Source: Homarus americanus
Lineage: Eukaryota > Arthropoda > Malacostraca > Decapoda > Nephropidae
Direction: 5' to 3'
Length of the DNA stretch: 64,000 bases
Assembly: GCF_018991925.1 (NCBI RefSeq)
Contig: NW_024737042.1
Location: 19,639,295-19,703,294 of the forward strand
The notes under the pieces are model-generated. The model was not told the DNA's origin and searched no databases. It saw only the letters and a list, made by a program, of their open reading frames with translations. The position numbers were made by a program, and so were the translations under genes. Positions 56,520 to 64,000 of the stretch are shown here, piece after piece (the first letter of the stretch is position 1; each line of letters begins with the position of its first letter).

Positions 56520-58770
56520 CCAAACCACCAATGTTTTGTATCTCTCAGGAGACCCAATTTTTTATTTCATTCATCCATCCTACTCTCTGCCTTCCCCTGG
56601 CCCTGCTACCCTCAACTTTGCCCATTATTATTTGTTTTTATTTCCTCATCCCTAATTATATGACCAAAGTATCAATTTTTTCCTGTCAATGTAGTCCATT
56701 CTTAGCATTCACCTATAACATTTCAAACTCCTCCAAACTCTCTTTCGTGTCTATTGAAAGTGTCTATGCTTATGACCCAAACATTAGTCCTTGCCATATA
56801 AAGCCTCTCAGCAGCATTTTTTCTCAAATTATAGTTAGTCTCATTTCATTATATCTTTTAGATTATTAAATGCTTGTTTTGATATTTTCCGCACATCTAC
56901 CATCACCACTAATGTTACTTTCTAAATTGACAAACTTTTTCACGTGTTTAAGTTATCTGTTGCCTACTCTCAAACCATATTTTTAAACATGTTTTCACTA
57001 ATCTGTTAACGAGTTTATGTAATGCCTTGTTGTATTCCCTGTCTAGCTGTTGAACCGATTAGTAAGATGTGAGCTTTTTAAAATCAACAGATGTACACAT
57101 CTCTTTGGATCTATAAGCCTTTTCACTCAAAATTCGCAAACCAAATATAACTTTTCTAGTTAATTTTTCCCTTTCTAAATTCATTTTGCTCTTTATATAA
57201 CTCACTTCCTATTCTAAACTCTTTTCCAAAAAAAATTATGTTTAATAAAATTTTACAGGCATGACTTATAAAGCTCATTGTTTCAAACAGGATGTACTCC
57301 AACTCTCCTGGATTTTTAGTAATACTACAAATATTTATTTTAAATCACTGGGAAGGTGTCCCTTGAAGTATATTGAATTATATATTTTAGTCAAACATAT
57401 TATCCCATTCTTGCCCATTTGTTTCATAAATTCTGCTGGAAACTGATCAACCCCACAAGCTTCATCATTTTCTATTTTGCTCACAGCTGCCACTACTTCT
57501 GTTTCCAGAATTGGCATTTCGGTCTTTATATCCTTTTCGTTCCTTACCTCTACTTTATCCTTATTATTGTATAGTTCTTCAACGCACAGTATTCTGTCCA
57601 TCTCCCTTTTATTTCTTCTGCATCAAACAGGATCTTATTGTCTTTGCTTTTAATAGTCCCACCCCATTTATTTATTGTTTCCTGGCTCATTTGTTTCATC
57701 TTTCTGTTCATTTCCTTATAATTTTGCTTTCTGTCATCATCCTCAATCTCCCTACATTTCCTTTCAATATCACCTTTCTTGGCCTATCTGTACTACCTGT
57801 AAATTTTATGTAATTTTTTTATATAAGCCTCACTTGGGTTTTACATATTTATTCGTCTATCCATTTTGTTTAAATTTCCTTCGTCATCCACTTACTTTTC
57901 GCCTCGTTACTCCTATGTCCTATAAGTTTTTTCCCAGTCTCTTACATTACTTCTTTGTAAATATTAATTTGTTGTCCTCGTCCTTGTTCATCAAAGTCGC
58001 TCTCTAGCAATACTGAAAATCTATTTTTGGTTTAAATTTCATATTAAATCCCTGCCCTGGATTTGAGCTTGCGTAACTCTCTTTTGATTTGGTCCATAGT
58101 TTTCCTTTTTAATTTCTGGGACGTGGTCTGACCCATAATCTGCCTCCTGGATAGGTCTTGAATCAGGTTATTGAATTTTGAATTTTTTCTGAATTAAAAT
58201 GTAATTTATTTGATTCCTAACTATGTTGTTGACATTGTTCTGGGGTAAGACCCATATATATAGAGATGTCTAGGATGTTGTTCAAACCACGTATTTGCAA
58301 TAATCATCATGTTTTCCTTACAAAAGTCAATGCATATTTCTCCTCCCACGTTTCAATTACCCAACCCATGTGTTTCTACTTCTGGTGCTACTTTCCCTTT
58401 CCCAACTTTTGCATTAAAATCGTCCATTATAATCAGACTTTCATTAAACTTCACGGTGTCTTTTGCTTTCGTTAAATCTTCATTAATTCTTTTAAGACTT
58501 CATCCTTACTATCATTTGTTGGTGCATAAACCTGTATTATTACCAAGTCCATGGCTAACAAATTTCTATCTAACACTGCCCAATATCCCTTTACACCACT
58601 GCTCAACTTCTGGTTTACAAGAATACCAACACCCCTCTCATGTTTTTCACCACCTGCCCTATACAGGGTTAAATATTCACGGATCTTCTGATTTTTCGTT
58701 TGTTGTTACCATTCAACAAATTGACAAACAGACTGGTCCGTTGATTATCTCCACCTGCCTGATAAGGCTC
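56520..58770 (-). pseudogene. Decayed LINE with endonuclease and partial RT
   Basis: On the minus strand, endonuclease text starts near 58,690 (YRAGGEKHERGVGILVN). It continues VIIQVYAPTNDSKDE near 58,530, MDDFNAKVGKGK near 58,400 (GDFNA motif with Gly changed to Asp), and ANTWFEQHPRHLYI near 58,300. RNQINYILIQKKF near 58,210 and a GSDH-like remnant near 58,130 follow. RT begins at 57,335-57,601 (VVAAVSKIENDEACGVDQFP, AEFMKQMGKN). Later RT motifs are unrecognisable, although 56,530-56,700 resembles the post-RT tail (RGRQR..GWMNE type). It contains numerous stops. The clade is uncertain, and it differs from the other LINEs in the window. Confidence 0.72.
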
Positions 58771-59007
58771 TAAGTACCGAATGCTTTGATCCATCGCCTT
58801 AAAACTTTCAGGTTAATTCGTGGCGTTATCCTTAGGAGCTTAGTGTTTTAGTGGTGAGCAGTTAAAGGTCACCTTCCCACGAAAACATGTGGGGAAACAG
58901 TTTTTTTCTTTTGTTTGCGAATTATGTGCTGCGGGGGAAACCAAACTATACACTGGAGTATTTTTTATCAGGAAAGTTAAATAAAATATATTCTTTGCTT
59001 GAATCAT

Positions 59008-59034
59008 TTAACCTAACCTAACCTAACCTAACCC
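59008..59034. repeat. Short (CCTAA)n telomere-type array
   Basis: About five perfect AACCT/CCTAA pentamers. This is an interstitial site. From 59,035 to 60,952 I recognise no gene, ORF with a domain, or long repeat. Confidence 0.9.
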
Positions 59035-60947
59035 CTCCAGGTTGTGCTGGAGTGTTTAATCTTCATGTGAAGTACGCTGGGGTGCCTAATCTTCTGGTGA
59101 TCCATTTATTCTCGCATATTAGTACTTTATTATTATTAATATTATCAGTATTAGTATTAGTATTATTATTGTCGAGGGTTATGTTAACGTCCTCTGGTTC
59201 TTTTAAAGATTACTGTCAGGTGAAACACTTTCGTTTTCACCAAGGATATTGAACAAGATTATGGATATTTGTAACAAATCTTGTCCATTTACAGGTATTT
59301 ATACTAGTAAGTGGCTTGAAGGCAGTACAGAGCAACATAAACATATGTGGTATGGAAGTGCTGGACTGCCGGCCGGAACAACTGTCGGGAGTGTAGACAC
59401 TGGATGTCAAGTGTAGGGTCTTGTATATACACACGGCACAGGTGGTAAATAGGCGTGTTCTCAAAAACTTCACAGCACAGAGGCTAGGGCTGACAGTGTC
59501 CTAGCTGGCGTGCTGACATACAAGACTAGGAGTGCAGCAGTTTACACCAACGTGACCATGAATAAAAAGAGGTAGCAGGTGACCAACTGGGTCAGAGGAA
59601 GGGAGCAAAGTGCCCAGCCAGACGGTTGCACCCCGCACTATGAACTCGGTTCGAACTGCCCATGAGCAGCACCTGCTTCAGATAATTATTATTATTGTTT
59701 CTGCTGTACTTTACTGATAATATATGACTTGAAACAGGTACACACGTGCACCATTATACGTTGTGTTTTATTAGGTAATGTATTTTCATGGCGGCCGATT
59801 TTTCTTAGCTACCAAGGGATGCATCTTTACCAAACAACACGTAGAGCGAACCTCAAACGATCTTTGTTATATCATATTGATGTAGTGGATCAATTTAGGG
59901 TTTCCGATGTGATACGATACTAGCTGGGGATCCTACGTGTGTACAAGAGACGACAATATTGACTCTGAGACCAAAAAAATCTGTAACAATTGTGTCAATT
60001 TTGAACCTTTTGTGGTGATCCTTGATATAAAGAATTCACCTGGGTTCAAGAGGCGTACAGTATGTACCCTCCAGAACTCAGGTGAATTTCTGTACATTAA
60101 CTTGGGTTCACTTTAAAGGCTGATAGATGACAAGACAGTAATGGTTTTGTGTTACATAGACACAATATTAACGTCTTTTGTTCTCATATAGGTCCAAAAA
60201 CAAGCAACTGCCCGCGGATATCATGCCTTAAGGAGATTCCCATATTGATTTTGGAAACTATTTTTTCACCATCTGGGAGTTTTATGTTATATTTAAGGTA
60301 AGAAACGAAGAATGTATGGACAGATTTATGCTAAGATATTTCAATATAGTAAAGATTTATAAACTGAAAGGTATGTGGCAACGTTCATTCATTTCCAGGA
60401 AAGGATCTTGACATTTGTGGGTTTTTTTAAGGTTGTTTCATAATTCTCCTCAAAGAATGTTCTATTCGTCGCTAGGTAGATGATTTACTGCTTATACTGT
60501 ACTGTATTTGAATTGTAAAGATGTACAAATTGTATGTGGATTTTTTTTCTCGTGACCTTATGTATATACGACTCTCGCCCTGGTATTAATGTCTTAAAAT
60601 AATCTGAAAGATCACATGTTGCAGCTTTTCCTGACTTAACTTTTGACGTTTGACCTCACACGCAAGGTCACTTTATAAATTACCCGAGTTTCTCTTAATG
60701 TTAAATTTACACCTGAAAAGTTTATTAAAATAAATGGTGCAAAGACTAGTTTTAACACTTCACTTTTGAATATATTTATTTCACTTTCCCATATAGTAGT
60801 ATATACTGTGCAGTATACGTAATGTAGTCCACTAAAGGTCAAAGGTTAAAAACTGCTCCACCTTATGCATCTGACCTCTGATGTTACACATTATGCAATT
60901 CTATTAAAATTGTTTATCTCGTTTAATATCCCGTTCAGACCTTAGTG

Positions 60948-61052
<105 letters not shown>

Positions 61053-62337
61053 GTATTCTACAGGTCAAAAGTTTTCTGAATATATTTTGTACCTTTGACT
61101 GGTCATTTAAATGTGTTTTATATTATTAGCAGCGACATATAACTGTTATTATCCACAGCTTCCCTTGGCCTCTCTGACCTGTGTCCGAACATAGGGAATA
61201 ATCCACTAATATCCTACGCACCTCATTCCGGCAGCCAATCAGCTGTATTGATAGAATCTGGTTGTCAAGCTCATGTGACCGGAGTATAGTAAACCACTCT
61301 CAGTTCATCATCACCTTACCCTTGACCTTTCATATTGTATTACAGTTCACTTTCGTATATTGTCTGTCTCTGCCTTAGTAAGTACACTCGTATTTTACAT
61401 TATTATTGCAAACAGGTCTTATTGTTATAGGTTAAAATATTTATTGGTCATTAAAGATTTTGAACCAAACAATTATGGCCATATTTAATCCCAGAGACTC
61501 ACGATTGTCCATTTCATAACTTTTCTGACCAAGTGTTGACAACATAGTTGACACAGCTTATAGTCTTATATCATAGGCTACTATATGGGTTTTTTTGGTT
61601 ATATACAATACACAAGACCAACAAAAGAAAAAATATCTCCCCAGGTGTTAATATATTGTATAATCATCTGAATTCTCGGCATTCCTTTTCGATGACATTT
61701 TGTTTACCTCACCAATTTTCCTCAAATTTGGAACCTAAGAGATCAAACGCCTGTCCTCTCTCCTCTCCCCTCCCCTCGCCATCCTCCTTCCTCTTCCCCC
61801 TCCTCTCCTCCCCCTCAATTCCTCCTCCTCCTCCCCCCCTCACCCTCCCCTTCCCTACCTTCCTCCTTACCCTCCCCCTCCCCCTCCCTCTCTTCTTCCT
61901 TCCTGGAAAAAAAATCAAAGTTGTAAGACCATAGAATCAACAATCAAGGATCATAATTCACTCACAAAAGGTTAATGAAATTCACACGCCGCCTCTGAAA
62001 ATGGTCAATATATTATTTGGGGGGGGGGGTGGAATTTATAACATATTCCTCAGTTTAGATACGAATTATGAGCAGATATATAAAATGATATAGGAACGAT
62101 GAACTCCCAGAAAGTGGTTGGTCAGCGTTTGATTATTGTCAGCATAGGAGCGTTATAGTAATCATCTCTTCTTGTTAGTTTGTCTGCTTTTCTGTTTGTG
62201 TGTTTGTTTTACTGTTTTTTTGAATTGTTTGTTTGTTGTTCTGTGTGTCTTTCAGTGGTCTGTTATAATAGGGCGTCCATATTTAGGATTGATAACTGTG
62301 TGTGTCCTGATAACTTACTGTACACTCCTCGCTCTCA

Positions 62338-62715
62338 ACCTCTACCATACTCTCACTCTACCATACTTCACGCACTCACTTTCACTCTACCATACTTCAC
62401 GCACTCACTCTTACTCTACCATACTTCACGCACTCACTCTTACTCTACCATACTTTACACATTTACTCTCACTCTACCATACTTCACGCTTCACGCACTC
62501 ACTCCTTCTCTACCATACTTCACGCACTCACTTTTACTCTACCATACTTCACGCACTCCCTCTCACTCTACCATACTTCACACTCTTACTCTCACTCTAC
62601 CATACTTCACGCACTCACGCTCACTCTACCATAATTCACGCACTCACTCTCACTCTACCATATTTCATTCTCGCTCTACCATACTTCACGCACTCACGCT
62701 CACTCTGTCACTTCT
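62338..62715. repeat. 29-bp minisatellite
   Basis: The unit is CTTCACGCACTCAC followed by TCTCACTCTACCATA, in about 13 copies with small indels. Because 29 is not a multiple of 3, the frame cycles, yet no stop arises in two frames, giving 465- and 487-residue artefacts. Confidence 0.95.
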
Positions 62716-63545
62716 CCAAAATTCCATTACTCACTTCTCACACTCTCCCACATTCCACCCACTCACTCTCATACTCATCCACAATCCACACATTCACCCC
62801 CCCACACACACTCACTCACTCTCACACTTTCCCAAAATCCACACACACACACTCTCCCACACACACACACACACTCTCATTCTCACACTCCTACAATCTA
62901 CGCTCTCTCTCCCACACACTCACTCTCACTCCTCCCCACAGACACACACTCTCCCCACTCTCTCCCACACTCCTCCTCCCCGGCTTACACCACTCTCCCC
63001 ACTCTCTCCCCACTCCTCTCCTCCCTCCCCACACTCTCCTCCCCTCCCACTCTCCTCCTCCCACACCTCCCCCACCCCTCCCTCCCCCACACCTCTCTCC
63101 CCAACACACACATTCTCAATCTCCACCTCCCTACAATCTACGCTCTCTCCCCCCTCACTCCCTCCTCCCCCACACCTCCCCACACACTCCCACACACACA
63201 CACACACACACACTCTCCCCCCAAGCACACACTCTCCCCCACACACAAACCTCTCCCCCACACACACTCTCCCCCCTCCCCACACCTCTCCCCCCCCTCT
63301 CCCTCCCCACCACCCCTCCTCCCCCTCCCACCTCCTCCCCCTCCCACACACACTCTCCCCCACACACTCCCCACCTCTCTCCCCCACACCTCTCCCCCCA
63401 CCTCTCCCCACACACTCTCCCCCCACACTCTCCCCCCACACACACTCTCCCACACACCTCTCCCCACACACTCTCCCCCCCCACACCTCTCCCCACCTCT
63501 CCCCCACACACCCCCACACACACACTCTCCCCCCACACACACACA
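62716..63545. repeat. CACACTCTCCCC-type low-complexity tract
   Basis: About 830 bp of CA, CT and CCCC mixtures with a shifting short period. CTACAATCTACGCTCTCTC recurs at 62,890 and 63,130, so at least one roughly 240-bp duplication is present. Pro/His/Ser/Thr-rich or Gly/Val/Cys-rich frames are artefacts. Confidence 0.93.
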
Positions 63546-63639
63546 AAACCATCCCTCCTGGATTTCTCTCTACTTAATATTCCAGCCTCATCCTCCAACA
63601 CCTCGCCTCCATATATCAAAGGGGAACATTACTAACCCC

Positions 63640-64000
63640 TCCCTTCTACTCTTCCTTCTCACAATCCACTCTCCCTCTCTCCCTTCCCCTTCTCTCTCTC
63701 TTCTTTCAAGCTATTTCTTTTGGTCCCTCCCTCCCCCCTTTCTCTCCCTCTCTACTTCCCTTCTTCCCTCCCTCCGTTTCATTCTGCACTCTCTCGGTTC
63801 ACTCTCTCTTCCTCCTACTATTCCTTCTCACAATCCACTCTCCCTCTCTCCCTTTCCCTTTGCTTTCTCCCCTTTCAAGCTATTTTCTTTTCGTTCCTTT
63901 CCTCCCTCCCTCTTTCCCCTTATCCATCTCTACCTCCCTCCCTCTCCCCCTTCCTACCACCTTCCGTTTCATTCGATACTCTCTCATTTCACTTATCCTT
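63640..64000. repeat. Polypyrimidine DNA with a 174-bp duplication
   Basis: CTCACAATCCACTCTCCCTC occurs near 63,657 and again near 63,827, with similar C/T-rich flanks, so the tract contains at least two units of a longer repeat. It continues beyond the window. Confidence 0.8.

Noticed and set aside
62172..63635. 487- and 465-residue proteins rich in His/Thr/Ser/Pro
   Set aside because: They are translations of a 29-bp minisatellite and CA/CT low-complexity DNA. Two frames are open at once and the reverse strand is too.

Overview
This window is eukaryotic, repeat-dominated DNA with no recognisable host gene. Everything with coding potential belongs to a transposable element. Arthropod origin is suggested by interspersed CCTAA/TTAGG pentamers, the ancestral arthropod telomere unit, at 38,232-38,550 and 59,008-59,034. 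The very long (TA)n tracts, the Penelope-like elements and the overall element mix would fit a large decapod-crustacean-type genome. That placement is an inference from style, not a species call.

Left part (1-6,358): a minus-strand LINE of the endonuclease-reverse transcriptase type is split by a 5'-truncated Ty3/gypsy element at about 287-2,634, whose integrase tail lies upstream of its reverse transcriptase. From 6,360 to 11,080 there are microsatellites, a 45-bp minisatellite, a retroelement tail with a TTCG hairpin, and polypyrimidine/polypurine tracts. From 11,085 to 14,460 lies a long minus-strand retroelement with an RT, a C-C-H-C cluster and a restriction-like endonuclease (REL). A truncated second copy follows at 14,740-15,137.

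Middle part (15,140-23,180): a nearly intact Penelope-like element (PLE: RT plus GIY-YIG) sits between (TA)n tracts and carries a hammerhead-ribozyme-like motif. It is followed by a complete Tigger/pogo DNA transposon (17,701-20,398; TA target duplication, intact 638-codon transposase), a tRNA-like SINE head, and rearranged inverted PLE ends. A second copy of the first LINE is at 23,180-26,840 (+).

Right part: a complete LTR retrotransposon (28,698-35,378, minus strand) has the unusual order GAG-PR-INT-RT-RNaseH, as in the Gmr1-like gypsy group. A Jockey-type LINE (35,380-37,735), a second Jockey/CR1-type LINE (38,600-40,630) and a truncated PLE (40,640-41,600) follow. Next is an apparently undescribed 2,983-bp element with 48-bp terminal inverted repeats and an ATA duplication, inserted in a minisatellite (42,585-45,567). 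A 31-bp minisatellite occupies 46,135-47,392. A third REL-element copy (48,616-56,040) contains a nested conventional Ty3/gypsy element (49,078-54,977; 366-bp LTRs, 8 differences) and a 51-bp LINE-tail insertion. A decayed LINE is at 56,520-58,770 (-). The last 5 kb is (TA)n, a 29-bp minisatellite and CT/CA-rich low-complexity DNA.

Most elements are dead, with frameshifts and in-frame stops. The best-preserved coding units are the Tigger transposase, the Gmr1-like element (one in-frame TGA) and the first PLE (one in-frame TAA). Insertions into insertions give a relative order of events at several loci.
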